64,000 nt of DNA, taken from contig NZ_CP128362.1 of assembly GCF_034274695.1 (NCBI RefSeq), positions 6,822,501 through 6,886,500 of the forward strand, read 5' to 3'. This document shows, piece by piece, positions 1 through 9,340 of the stretch. A program made the translations under genes and the position numbers. The notes under the pieces were generated by a model. It was not told where the DNA came from and made no database searches. It saw only the letters and a program-made list of their open reading frames with translations. The stretch comes from Chitinophaga sp. LS1 (lineage in GTDB: Bacteria > Bacteroidota > Bacteroidia > Chitinophagales > Chitinophagaceae). How positions within the stretch are numbered: position 1 is the stretch's first letter; every line of letters starts with the position of its first letter.

Positions 1-1869
1 CCGTTTATTTTCCTCATCTCCTTCTCTCGCTAACTTCCCTGTTTCAAGCCCCCTGCTATACCCGTTTTTAAATGGTGCGGCACTGCCCAGAGATACTCTT
101 CTATTAATAATCCACTCCTCCGACTTGGCCTCCTGTCCATTCAATCCATCAAAAAAGCCAAGTTCAAACCCCAGGTTTTCTGCCCGTTGCCTGGCTTTGT
201 ATTTGTATTCCTCCAGCTGTTCCGTCAGTTTACCTGCCAAATCATTCTGACTATCAATTGTCTCCTCCAACTTAACAATCCTTTCATGCATTTCAATTTT
301 TTCCTTCTCCAGCGATTCAGAATAGGCTTCTGCTCTTTCCAGTTCTTCTACTTCGATGTCATATTGAGACTGGAGAGAATCCAGCTGGAATTTAAGCACA
401 CTCAGTTTTCGTTGTTCTTCTACAAGCTCTTTATTCTTACCTGTCAATAATTCCAGTTGCTTACCAGCTTCTGTTTTTTCCTTTGTAATCTCTTCAACCT
501 GCTTTTGCAGTTTGCTGATAGGCAAAGAATAAATAGCCGCAGCAATGAATTCAATTTTTATATGTGCTTCTGTATTCAGCACAACATCTTTTTCCTTATC
601 AAATTTAAGCTTGGCTGACGTGTTTACCTTATTTACGCCACCCCAGGGATATGCTTTACCACTTGAATCTTTATAGCCAGGAGATACGACATTATCATCC
701 CGGATATACCCGAAATTAGATGCTAAATATTCGGATGGTTTATTAATAGGTAATTCAAAAGTGTGCTTATTCTCCAGGTCATTGTCAGGGTCAGGATTCG
801 AAAAATCAGTCGACTCTTTATAACTGCCGAATGTAATTTTGAGCATAGATGCGTAATCCTTGCCTGCATCATTGTCATAATCCACTTCCGTTTTATAATA
901 TACGATCTGATGTTCCTTGTTGACCCACTCCACCACGTTATCTTCCACCTTATTCGCCATCTCACTGTTTACATCACCTGGAATAGCGGTCAGGTTCCTG
1001 GCATCATTACCAGGTCCTCCAAGTTTATGGTTCAATAAATGGCCCGCAATGTAGTCCTGGTTGCCAGCTGCCGAACTTAGGGTTTTAACACTTTTATTGA
1101 TCGCTTTATTGTCGGATACAGATCCAAGCGGATGATCGGATGCGAGTACTGTGGCGGTAACGCCTTTCCCTTGCCCGTGCGCTATTGGCTCCCATTCGAT
1201 GGCCGTCTGAACCTTTTTCTTGCTATCATGTTGCGCTTCCCCTTTCAGGCCAGTGGCCTTGTGGTCCAATTTATCAATAGATGTTTTGTACAACTCCCAT
1301 TTAGCCTTTGACACCTCCGCTGCTGTAGCCGCCTCCAGTATCAGGTTATTTTCATTAAGCGCATCCTGCGTAATCTCTGCCAGCAAGCCGTCTTTTTCGT
1401 CTCGCAATAACTGTATCTGCACCTCTCCAACAAGTTTATATGCATCTTTCAATTTATCGATATCGATCAGACCACAATCTTTAAGCTTTTCAGCTAATTT
1501 TTTACCTGCCTCACTACCCACATTTCCTTTACCTGAATATATCCTGGCTATGCCCTGAACGACGATCCATTTTACCTGATCCTCAAAAATGGTCGTTTTA
1601 GACATGGGTTTTCGTTGCAGTACAGGGAAGTACATAGGCGCCTGCATCCTATCTTCAGCGCCGCCCGGCTTTATAACGGGTTTCAATTGAAACGGAGCCT
1701 TTCCATTTACATCAGGTATGGAGAATGGCTCCATTTCATTTTCTTTATCTAATGCTGTTTTTTGAAATGAATCGGCTGCAGGCTGAGATATTCCTGAGGA
1801 ACGGTGGCTATTTGCTACCGCCATAGAAGAAGTCCGCCCACCATCGGTATTTCTATTTTCATGTGCCAT
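1..1869 (-). CDS. Toxin-like protein with non-specific endonuclease motif (3' end outside window)
   Basis: The frame is open from an ATG at 1869 to the left edge, giving 623 residues without a stop. The N-terminal ~90 residues are low-complexity and carry PFQLKP and VLQRKP segments, a style I associate with cargo or toxin proteins of Bacteroidota contractile injection systems. Around residue 277 is GHLLNHKLGGPG followed by NLTAIPGDVN. This fits the GHLI...GG.G...NL.P...N signature of the DNA/RNA non-specific endonuclease (Endonuclea_NS_2-like) fold, with His277 the likely catalytic residue. After the nuclease-like part, residues ~440-560 are rich in Glu, Lys, Gln and Leu and look like a long coiled coil. 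No signal peptide is visible. The gene is separated from the NRPS operon by 110 bp and a hairpin, so it is probably an independent unit. The coding call is firm. The toxin/nuclease role is inferred from one motif block. Confidence 0.75.
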   Translation of the reverse strand, partial: MAHENRNTDGGRTSSMAVANSHRSSGISQPAADSFQKTALDKENEMEPFSIPDVNGKAPFQLKPVIKPGGAEDRMQAPMYFPVLQRKPMSKTTIFEDQVKWIVVQGIARIYSGKGNVGSEAGKKLAEKLKDCGLIDIDKLKDAYKLVGEVQIQLLRDEKDGLLAEITQDALNENNLILEAATAAEVSKAKWELYKTSIDKLDHKATGLKGEAQHDSKKKVQTAIEWEPIAHGQGKGVTATVLASDHPLGSVSDNKAINKSVKTLSSAAGNQDYIAGHLLNHKLGGPGNDARNLTAIPGDVNSEMANKVEDNVVEWVNKEHQIVYYKTEVDYDNDAGKDYASMLKITFGSYKESTDFSNPDPDNDLENKHTFELPINKPSEYLASNFGYIRDDNVVSPGYKDSSGKAYPWGGVNKVNTSAKLKFDKEKDVVLNTEAHIKIEFIAAAIYSLPISKLQKQVEEITKEKTEAGKQLELLTGKNKELVEEQRKLSVLKFQLDSLQSQYDIEVEELERAEAYSESLEKEKIEMHERIVKLEETIDSQNDLAGKLTEQLEEYKYKARQRAENLGFELGFFDGLNGQEAKSEEWIINRRVSLGSAAPFKNGYSRGLETGKLAREGDEENKR

Positions 1870-1929
1870 AAAAATATGGGGTTATGCTATTAATATAAGC
1901 AATTATTTCGTGGTAATTTTCACCAAATA

Positions 1930-1958
1930 ATAATGGCGACTAAAATAGCCGCCATTAT
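1930..1958 (-). terminator. Candidate terminator hairpin after the biosynthetic operon
   Basis: A perfect 9-bp inverted repeat, ATAATGGCG and CGCCATTAT, surrounds an 11-nt loop, 22 bp beyond the stop of the last operon gene. On the minus strand the 3' arm is followed by a T-rich run (TATTTGG) that is not a clean U-tract. It is the only hairpin I noticed in the 110-bp gap between the operon and the toxin-like gene. I see no convincing promoter in that gap. Confidence 0.45.
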
Positions 1959-1979
1959 ATAAATTCATGTAATAAATAC

Positions 1980-4031
1980 CTATTCCCCACTCATCACCGT
2001 CAACCGGCTCACCTCCCCGATCACAGGAAATAATGCCGTCAGGAATGACTCTGCCGTCAATGCCCCATTCACTGTCAGCGGCTGTGAAACATATGGCCAC
2101 GTGATCTTTAATTCATTCAATCCTGCCTGCAACAACTCCTTCCTCACCACAAACCGCACAGGCGTCCACTGGCCCGTAGCAGCTACACTGGCTACAGGCG
2201 TTGGTTGGTCGTTGAGCGTTATCTTCACCTCATCAGTCATTGCCCTGTAAACAAAATCGAAGATGAGATCATCTTCTCCATTGCTTACAAAGTAAAAGGT
2301 AGATTCCTTTTGACGGGACTCAAAAAAGAATGGCTTATTCTTTACAAAGAAATTATGATAAGAGCGTTGGCAATAATAAGATGCTAATAGATCTACCGGC
2401 CGGTCCTGTACCGCATGCTCCTTCATTCGAAGCAGGTTCACCTCCTGGTCAATATCTATCCCATCTTTCTTCAGGATACTGGCAATAGCATCAATCAAAG
2501 TAATATCCATCAACTTCGTATTCCTGGGATGACGCAATGTATACCCTCCCATATATTGCTTCAGATCCTCTCCTGTGATCAGTTCTTCAAATGATTTGCA
2601 CAACAACGTACTGGCCATCCTTGTTGCAAAGTCAATATATTTCCTCATGATATTGCTGATGCCGGGAAACAGCATATATGCCTGGTTACAATGATATTCA
2701 ATAATCTCCCTGGATTGCCCATAGTGCGTATTATAAATAGCAGCCCCGAAATGTGCATGCGCCAGGATCTCATTGCCGGGCACTAATGGAGATGCAACCA
2801 GTGTTTCCACTTCACATTTTTCACCTGTCAGAATTTCCGATATCGATGCTGATGCATACCTGGCTATTAACCTGACTCCTTCAATCGTCAGGTGACAATT
2901 GTCCAGAAATAACTGCCGACCGGGTAACTGACCCGCATACCTTGTTTTAAATATATTTTCCATATCCAGGGTACGGATCCCATGGTCTTCCGCCGCATCA
3001 AGAATCGTTTCCCTGATCACTTTCAGTCTCCGTGGCATACTCTTACTGCTACGGTTAAATAAAATAGCATCTCTGGCTATTTCAAGACATCTCCTTGCAC
3101 CTTCCAGGTTACCTGTACGCATGTAATATTCTGCCAGCAGCTCAAATCCATATGGATTGGATGGATCTGCCTCTGTCATTTTGTTTGCTGCCGCTCCAAA
3201 TCCTTCAAGGTCTTCTTCCGGGTGAATGCTTTTTGCGGCTGACCGGGCATCCAGCCACTCCTGCCCCCTTGTGCCAGGCAGGACAGGCAATATCTGCTCC
3301 AGCTCATTACTTTTCCAGTCCAGCAAATTGAACTCAGGGATGATAAAAAGTACCGGTACCTGCCGGTCTGTAAATGTGTGCTCTATTTCGCCGAGGGTTG
3401 ACATTACTATCTTCTTCATCTCTTCTTCCATAAATGACTTCATACCAGGCAAACCTTCCGCATCACAAATATCGAGCAACTGCTGGTAATCATATTCCTG
3501 CTCATGCAGCTGGAATACCCAGTTATTCCCTGCAAATATGATGACGGCATCTGGTTCCAACGCTACCGATGATTGCATCAGTGGCACCAGGTCACGTAAC
3601 AACATACTGGTTCTTGCCAGGTCGATTATTTCCACATCTGCCCCAAGGATATGAGCTATTTCCATGGAAAGATTATATCCCGGATCATAAAACACCGTCC
3701 TCGCTGCTGATTCTCCAAATAACAGTACCCGCATTTTACTACTTTTCGGAGGTATCTCATGTACATTTGCCCACAGGCCCCATTCCAGCTGTTTTTTTAC
3801 ATCCCTCCTGTAAAGGGTCTTTCCATCCTGCTCCACCTGTTTCCAGATGCCTATCTGCCCTCCGGGAGAAAGCGCTATTTCGGGGGCCTCCACACACGGC
3901 TTTATCACTTCATCCAGGGTAAACTGTTCCAGCGCATTTGCAATAGCTGTATTATCCTTATTATGGCTGCTTAAAAGCTCAGCCAGTGTATTGGCCAGGG
4001 GTTTCAATGTTTCTGAAGGTCTGTATGACAT
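1980..4031 (-). CDS. SGNH/GDSL hydrolase-like protein with TPR-like insert and C-terminal beta-rich domain
   Basis: This 683-residue protein is encoded by the last gene of the operon, 18 bp after the carbamoyltransferase gene. It carries the SGNH blocks: FGESAA with candidate nucleophile Ser108, FAGNNW with the oxyanion Asn around 169-170, and DNCHLT with Asp377 and His380 as the remaining catalytic pair. Between the blocks, residues ~290-325 look like a single TPR helix-turn-helix (LAEYYMRTGNLEGARRCLEIA). The C-terminal ~120 residues look beta-rich and carbohydrate-binding-module-like, but I do not recognise the family. No signal peptide is evident, so a cytoplasmic role is likely. Known SGNH proteins are esterases or acyltransferases. 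Here it could transfer or remove an acyl group on the peptide, or help release, but the substrate is unknown. The start is the first in-frame ATG after the upstream stop. Confidence 0.75.
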   Translation of the reverse strand: MSYRPSETLKPLANTLAELLSSHNKDNTAIANALEQFTLDEVIKPCVEAPEIALSPGGQIGIWKQVEQDGKTLYRRDVKKQLEWGLWANVHEIPPKSSKMRVLLFGESAARTVFYDPGYNLSMEIAHILGADVEIIDLARTSMLLRDLVPLMQSSVALEPDAVIIFAGNNWVFQLHEQEYDYQQLLDICDAEGLPGMKSFMEEEMKKIVMSTLGEIEHTFTDRQVPVLFIIPEFNLLDWKSNELEQILPVLPGTRGQEWLDARSAAKSIHPEEDLEGFGAAANKMTEADPSNPYGFELLAEYYMRTGNLEGARRCLEIARDAILFNRSSKSMPRRLKVIRETILDAAEDHGIRTLDMENIFKTRYAGQLPGRQLFLDNCHLTIEGVRLIARYASASISEILTGEKCEVETLVASPLVPGNEILAHAHFGAAIYNTHYGQSREIIEYHCNQAYMLFPGISNIMRKYIDFATRMASTLLCKSFEELITGEDLKQYMGGYTLRHPRNTKLMDITLIDAIASILKKDGIDIDQEVNLLRMKEHAVQDRPVDLLASYYCQRSYHNFFVKNKPFFFESRQKESTFYFVSNGEDDLIFDFVYRAMTDEVKITLNDQPTPVASVAATGQWTPVRFVVRKELLQAGLNELKITWPYVSQPLTVNGALTAESFLTALFPVIGEVSRLTVMSGE

Positions 4032-4049
4032 ACAAATAATTATAGGAGA

Positions 4050-5798
4050 TCAAACAAATGTATATACTTCATGGGTGATACCACTTTGTCTTACCACATC
4101 GTGTAATAAGAGTAGCTTCAACAGGTCGAAATTATTTTCTTCCCTGTCTATGATGTAATCACCCAGTATTAAACAATCTATATCCGTGGTAATAAAACAT
4201 CTCAGGGCATCTTCGGGTGTACAAACAATCGGTTCTCCTTTTATATTGAAGGATGTATTCAACAGGATCGGACACCCCGTCAACCTGTCGAATGCCCGCA
4301 ATAATTCATAAAACCGCTCATTGGTATCCCGGTGTACGGTCTGTACCCGCGCTGATCCATCTACATGGGTAATGGCAGGAAGGTCCAGTGCAGAGATGAC
4401 CTGGCAGGTTTCAAGCATAAATGGCGAAGCATGATCCAAGTCAAAATGTTCACCAGCACGTTTGTCAAGTACTGCTGGGGCAAAGGGGCGAAATCCTTCG
4501 CGCTTTTTTACCATGGCATTAATACGATCCCGCATGACCGGGCTCCTGGGGTCAGCCAGGATGGATCTCGCGCCCAGTGACCGGGGGCCAAATTCCATCC
4601 GTCCCTGGAACCATCCTATTACTTTCCCCTCATTTAGCCTGGCAGCTGTTGCTTCCAGTAATGCACCTGTGCGGGGAAAAGCCGTATAACGGATAGAAGT
4701 CGCTTCCAGCAATTGCTGCACTTCCCCGGATGAATAGGCTGGACCCAGGTAAACATGCTGCTGCCTTTCCTTTTGGGGCCGGCTTCCTATCAACTCCACA
4801 TGTGCCAGCGCAGCAGCGCCTATGGCTCCTCCTGCATCATTCGCAGCTGGCTGTACAAACAGGTTTTTAAAAGGCGTATTCCGCAGTACTTTTCCATTCG
4901 CCACACAATTCAATGCCACGCCACCTGCCATACAAAGGTTTTCCATCCCCGTCTTTTCATACAGGTAACTGGCTTTCGCTACCAGTACCTCTTCCAGCAC
5001 CTGCTGCATACTACGGGCTATATCCATATGCACCTGTTCCATCTCCCGGTCTTCTCCCCTTGGAGGCATGCCAAATAGTCCGCTCAGCGCATCTGAATAC
5101 ATCCTGTTACCTGATATGAAATCAAAGTATTGCATATCCAAACGAAATTGCCCATTCTCAGTTTCCTGTATCAGCTTGCGGATTTCATTGACATATGATG
5201 GCTTTCCATATGGCGCCAGCCCCATCACCTTGTATTCTCCATCATTCACCCCAAAGCCAAGGAAACTGGTAATAGTGCTGTATAATAACCCTATTGAATC
5301 GGGGAACTCTACCTGCTCAAAAATATCCAGCTTATTCCCTGATCCGGTTGCATAGGTGGTAGTCGCCCATTCTCCCACTCCATCCACCGTTAATACGGCT
5401 GCCTGCTCAAAACCGGAAAAGTAAAAACTACTGGCACCATGAGACAAGTGATGATCATAGTATTTTACAGGACCGTTAAAGCCCAGCTTTGACCTGATCT
5501 GTTCATCCACCATATTAGGATTAATACGCTGTAACCATCCTTCGTCATTCTTCAATATGCCACTCCATAACTGTCTCGCTAATTTCTTTTGCGGGTCTTC
5601 ATAATAAGCTATACAATCCACATCTGCCAGCGTGATTCCCCCCTGTTCCAGGCAATATTTAAACGCTTGCCTGGGCAGAGCAGGATCTGCCTTAATACGG
5701 GAAAAACGTTCTTCTTCTGCAGCTGCTGTCAATACCCCGTCTTTTATCAAACAACAGGCAGCATCATGGAAAAATGCAGAGATACCAATGATATTCAT
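4050..5798 (-). CDS. Carbamoyltransferase, NodU/CmcH/TobZ family
   Basis: The product is 582 residues, the usual length for this family. These enzymes transfer carbamoyl from carbamoyl phosphate, through a carbamoyl-adenylate, to a hydroxyl group of a secondary metabolite. The N-terminus has the family hallmark FFHDAACCLIKDG (His11-Asp12). Further on are HHLSHGASSFYFSGF, the nucleotide-binding GGVALNCVANG, and the C-terminal EFGPRSLGARSILADPR and FRPFAPAVL motifs. The gene starts 9 bp after the type II thioesterase gene and is followed 18 bp later by the SGNH gene, so it is co-transcribed with the NRPS genes. Plausible acceptors in the predicted product are the Ser side chain, a beta-hydroxyaspartate, or the beta-hydroxyl made by the PKS module. 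Family assignment is firm; acceptor choice is inference. Confidence 0.92.
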   Translation of the reverse strand: MNIIGISAFFHDAACCLIKDGVLTAAAEEERFSRIKADPALPRQAFKYCLEQGGITLADVDCIAYYEDPQKKLARQLWSGILKNDEGWLQRINPNMVDEQIRSKLGFNGPVKYYDHHLSHGASSFYFSGFEQAAVLTVDGVGEWATTTYATGSGNKLDIFEQVEFPDSIGLLYSTITSFLGFGVNDGEYKVMGLAPYGKPSYVNEIRKLIQETENGQFRLDMQYFDFISGNRMYSDALSGLFGMPPRGEDREMEQVHMDIARSMQQVLEEVLVAKASYLYEKTGMENLCMAGGVALNCVANGKVLRNTPFKNLFVQPAANDAGGAIGAAALAHVELIGSRPQKERQQHVYLGPAYSSGEVQQLLEATSIRYTAFPRTGALLEATAARLNEGKVIGWFQGRMEFGPRSLGARSILADPRSPVMRDRINAMVKKREGFRPFAPAVLDKRAGEHFDLDHASPFMLETCQVISALDLPAITHVDGSARVQTVHRDTNERFYELLRAFDRLTGCPILLNTSFNIKGEPIVCTPEDALRCFITTDIDCLILGDYIIDREENNFDLLKLLLLHDVVRQSGITHEVYTFV

Positions 5799-5807
5799 AT
5801 TTTATTT

Positions 5808-6494
5808 TTATGAGGTTATATGTTTAATAATCATTTCCCCCAGCGCAGCTGCATTCGAAAAGATAAAGAAATGCCCTCCGGGAAATGTAGCTGTTTCAAA
5901 AGATCCTGTGGTAAACTGATGCCAGTTATCCAGCTGCTCCACGCCTTCTTCCTCCTCCCCCATCATCGCCAGTAATGGTGCACTTACTTTCGGGAACTTT
6001 TCCGCACTGCATCCTTCCACCACTTCAAAATCAGCCCGCAGAATTGGCTCGTAATACGCATATAGCTCCTCATTTTCCAGCACCTCTTCCGGAATCCCAC
6101 CTAATATCTTTAACTCTTCCCTGAAACCTTCATCATCCAGTAAATGTCGCATCTTACCAAAGTGTACGCCGGGCCCCGCATTCCCGGATACTATCACCAA
6201 TTGCGGGCGATGCCCCTTCTGCTCCAGCATGGAAGTGACCTTTAGTGCCAGGTAAGCACCCATACTATGACCATAAATGTAAAACCGGTAATTATGCAGG
6301 CTATGCATGATCTGCTTAAAAATATCTTCCGCAGCAGCATCCAGATCCCTGATCAGTAAATCATTCACCCTTTTACCTCTTCCTGGAAGTTCTACCGGGG
6401 TTAACTCAAATCCAGTCAGCTCTTCTCTGAGAAAATCAAAGGAATACCTGCTTCCACCTGCAAAGTGTAATAAAAATAATTGAGGCTTCATCAT
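5808..6494 (-). CDS. Type II thioesterase (GrsT-like editing enzyme)
   Basis: This is a 228-residue alpha/beta hydrolase. It has the N-terminal LLHFAGGSRYSF segment, the nucleophile elbow GHSMG with Ser77, and the C-terminal PGGHFF with His208, as in stand-alone NRPS thioesterases that clear misloaded or stalled carrier proteins. The usual acid residue after strand 6 appears to be Glu (MMGEEEE around 178-183) where relatives normally have Asp; this reading is by eye. The ATG at 6494 overlaps the TGA of the ABC transporter gene (ATGA), which suggests translational coupling. Because no NRPS here ends in a thioesterase domain, this free enzyme and the terminal C domain of NRPS-E are the main candidates for release chemistry. 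Confidence 0.92.
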   Translation of the reverse strand: MMKPQLFLLHFAGGSRYSFDFLREELTGFELTPVELPGRGKRVNDLLIRDLDAAAEDIFKQIMHSLHNYRFYIYGHSMGAYLALKVTSMLEQKGHRPQLVIVSGNAGPGVHFGKMRHLLDDEGFREELKILGGIPEEVLENEELYAYYEPILRADFEVVEGCSAEKFPKVSAPLLAMMGEEEEGVEQLDNWHQFTTGSFETATFPGGHFFIFSNAAALGEMIIKHITS

Positions 6495-8140
6495 AATCCT
6501 ATTGCAGTAGTTTGAAAATTATGTGTTGGGTTTATAATAGACAATTGACCTTCTTCCATCTTATACAGCTTATCCGCACAATAATAGTACTGATCATCGT
6601 GGGTAATGGCGATTACCGTAATGGCGTTCTCTTTCAGGAATGGTAATACTTCTGTATAGAATTTTCGTTTAAAATGAGGGTCCTGGTCCGCTGCAAACTC
6701 GTCCAGCACCAATACGGGTTTCCTTTCCAATACCGCACATATCAACGCTAACCGCTTTCTCTGTCCGGCAGATAAATGAATGGTGGAGAATTTTCCTTCG
6801 TTAAAAGAAACCTTATGTTCCAGGTCCATGAGCTGTAGCAACTGCTTCACCATTACCGGATCTTTTTCAGCGACCCCATATAATTCTTCAAATAGATGAA
6901 AATCATTAAATACAATTGCAAACAGGGAATGATAATCCTGTAGGGATGTAGGGCGAATGAGTTGTTCATCAGCGTAAATTTCACCTCCGGATGGAATACA
7001 CAATCCGATGAGAATATTCATAAAAGTTGTTTTCCCGCTTCCATTACCACCGGAAATAAATATGATTTCACCCGGCAATAAACGGAAGTTGATAGGACCT
7101 ATTCCAAATGGCGTTTCATCCGCATTATTTTCGTCCTGCCCATAATGATAAACTATGTTGCTCATCACAATCTCTGAAAAACCCAGGTATATATTCTGCC
7201 GGGGCGCTTCCGTTTCGAATGTACGGATGTTGGCTTCCAGGTCATTGATGCGCTGCATGGAAATCCTTGCCTGAGAAAGGTTGGGTATTAACAATACAAC
7301 CGTTTCAATCGGGCTCCAGATGTATAGAATAAGAAATATAAACCGAACCACAATACTCTTATCGACCCCCAGCCATATACCCAGGAACAGGAGTAAGGTG
7401 CCAATAAAAAAGTAAAATGCCAATTGCCCGATAATACGATTGGTAAGAAACCGTAACTGTGCCCGCTGGTTCATATCCGAGTTCTGGTGAATAGCCGGCC
7501 TTACATGCTTTTCCATGATCTCTACCCCCTTGCCTCTTTCCATTGATATCTCCTTAAAACCAGCCAGGATCTCATTTATATTTCTTACAAATACATCATA
7601 ATATCCCATAGCGGCGACAAATAGCTTGCGGGCTTTCCTTTCACTATAGAAATAAATACCGAGTGTAAAACACAGCACGATCAGCATACCACATAATAGC
7701 TTCCAGGAAAGCAAACCCATATAAATAAAGCAAATAAAGATCACGATGCTATTTGTAAAAATATCTACAATGTTAGCCGATGCCATCACCACATTATCCG
7801 CATCCCGGGTCAGGGCACTGAAGATTTTCGCCTTGTATTTAATCACCTGACTATGGCCTGAGCGGATCACCATTTCCAGCATTTCCATCCTGGTTTTCCG
7901 AAGTACCTGCTGGGTAAAACGTATGATACCCCTTGCTGCTATTGTCCTGCATATAAAAAACAGCAACAACGCTATTGCAAATAAGAAAAGATATTCCCGG
8001 GGTATCCCCAGCGCATTATTAAAATAACCTTCTACTACCCGGTTGATCAGGTATACAATACCCATATTACCACCAGCGGCCAATATGCTTAAAAACGAAA
8101 ACAGGACATATTTTCCCGCATACTCTTTTTTCAGGATCAT
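6491..8140 (-). CDS. Cyclic-peptide/siderophore-type ABC exporter (PvdE/SyrD-like), membrane and ATPase domains fused
   Basis: I place the start at the ATG at 8140, giving 549 residues, because it forms an ATGA overlap with the stop of NRPS-E. A longer reading from 8224 would overlap NRPS-E by 88 bp and add a hydrophilic leader. The N-terminal half has about six hydrophobic segments. The ATPase half carries Walker A (GGNGSGKTT, near residue 368), the signature LSAGQ (near 457) and Walker B (VLVLDEF, near 478). The arrangement and length fit the cyclic-peptide exporter family that includes PvdE and SyrD, which work as homodimers in the inner membrane. It likely moves the finished peptide or acyl-peptide to the periplasm, where the membrane-anchored acylase of this operon could act. 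Confidence 0.9.
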   Translation of the reverse strand: MILKKEYAGKYVLFSFLSILAAGGNMGIVYLINRVVEGYFNNALGIPREYLFLFAIALLLFFICRTIAARGIIRFTQQVLRKTRMEMLEMVIRSGHSQVIKYKAKIFSALTRDADNVVMASANIVDIFTNSIVIFICFIYMGLLSWKLLCGMLIVLCFTLGIYFYSERKARKLFVAAMGYYDVFVRNINEILAGFKEISMERGKGVEIMEKHVRPAIHQNSDMNQRAQLRFLTNRIIGQLAFYFFIGTLLLFLGIWLGVDKSIVVRFIFLILYIWSPIETVVLLIPNLSQARISMQRINDLEANIRTFETEAPRQNIYLGFSEIVMSNIVYHYGQDENNADETPFGIGPINFRLLPGEIIFISGGNGSGKTTFMNILIGLCIPSGGEIYADEQLIRPTSLQDYHSLFAIVFNDFHLFEELYGVAEKDPVMVKQLLQLMDLEHKVSFNEGKFSTIHLSAGQRKRLALICAVLERKPVLVLDEFAADQDPHFKRKFYTEVLPFLKENAITVIAITHDDQYYYCADKLYKMEEGQLSIINPTHNFQTTAIGL

Positions 8141-9340
8141 ACACTTAATATTTTGGATAGTTCGTTCAATTTCATTTGGGGTGATTCTATAATAGCTGAT
8201 AATACCGCTTTCATCCTGTCGCAATATGCGACATCTTCAATCCGGGCAATCTTCCATTCCAATATGATTCCATCCTGGTATTCCATACAGCGCAGGTAAT
8301 AACTATATTTAAACTGTCCCAGCGATAAACCGGGCATGCTGTCTTTTGTTTCGGGGCATGCTCCATCCATCTCCAGGTGACTGAAAGAAGCAAAATAATA
8401 GTCGTCAGGATCTGATGCCTCGCGCAGGTACTCCATAGGAACCTGTTCGAAGACTCTTCCTTCCAGGTAATTATGTTGCACCTGTTCTATTACCCCGGCA
8501 ATCGTATGTTCCTCCCTGCACTCGCCCACCACTGCCACACTATTCACATATACACCTGCCACCCGGGATGCATCAAAGCCTGGCACTGGCGTCGTGATGC
8601 CACCTATGGTCACTTTTGCCAACCTGTACACGGAGGCTGGATGCCCAAGCCAGTCATTTATAAAACACGCTGCCAGCAACAGGCTGCTCATAAAATATCC
8701 ATGCTCCCTGTTGTATGCGGAGAGCGTATCAATACGATATTGGTAATGTAATCTGCCGGCGGTAGCAGGTGGCGCTGCAAGTGCTATCTTGGGCATCAGA
8801 AAGGCCATCTGTCTTTCCCATGCCAGTTTCTTTTCTTTCGCAACAGCAGATGCGAGGTAGGTTTGTTGCAATGAAATAAATTCAAGGTATGTAGCAGTGG
8901 AAGGTGTAACATTTCCAAGGAATGCACTCTTCAGTAATTTATTGGAAAAATGATCTGTTACAATATGATGGATAGCCATGAAAATAATAGCGTCCTGCCT
9001 GTCATAAAGTACCGCACACCTGATCACCTCTCCTTTCTCCAATGCAAAGGGAACATTGATCATATTGTCTCTGACAGTACTCACTGCCGGATCATCCAGG
9101 TCTATTTCATCCTGCCGGATGAATGTGATAGCCGGCGCTGCTGGCAGGGGTAATAAAAACTGGTATACCTGGCCATTGATACAATCAAATTTCATTCGTA
9201 ACATGCTATTGTCAGATAGCAATTGCCGGTAAATATGGATGATCGTTTGCTCATCAGTAAACGGCTGTTGAATATAAAAGGTTCCCACTGCATGCACAAA
9301 CTCTTTTCCGTTCCAGTATATCTGCTGGTTGTAAGACAAC
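8137..9340 (-). other. Terminal condensation-like domain of NRPS-E with HHxxxDH
   Basis: This ~400-residue C-terminal region begins with FPLSYNQQIYW, as C domains do, after a PCP of the kind that often precedes E domains (LKYPVI). Its active-site motif is HHIVTDH, where the canonical second-half Gly is replaced by His. No adenylation or carrier domain follows. By position it would release or cyclise the chain, as terminal C domains do in fungal and some bacterial systems, or it may be inactive. Confidence 0.7.

Noticed and set aside
1870..1979. Bacteroidota-type promoter (TAnnTTTG) for the toxin-like gene
   Set aside because: TATTTG-like strings occur, but none has the right spacing to a TTG box, so I do not call a promoter.
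8141..8224. Longer N-terminus for the ABC exporter from ATG 8224
   Set aside because: It would overlap NRPS-E by 88 bp. ATG 8140 forms an ATGA overlap and begins just before the first membrane segment.
8137..9340. A type I thioesterase at the end of NRPS-E
   Set aside because: No GxSxG elbow is present in this region. The start and the HH motif are those of a condensation-like domain.
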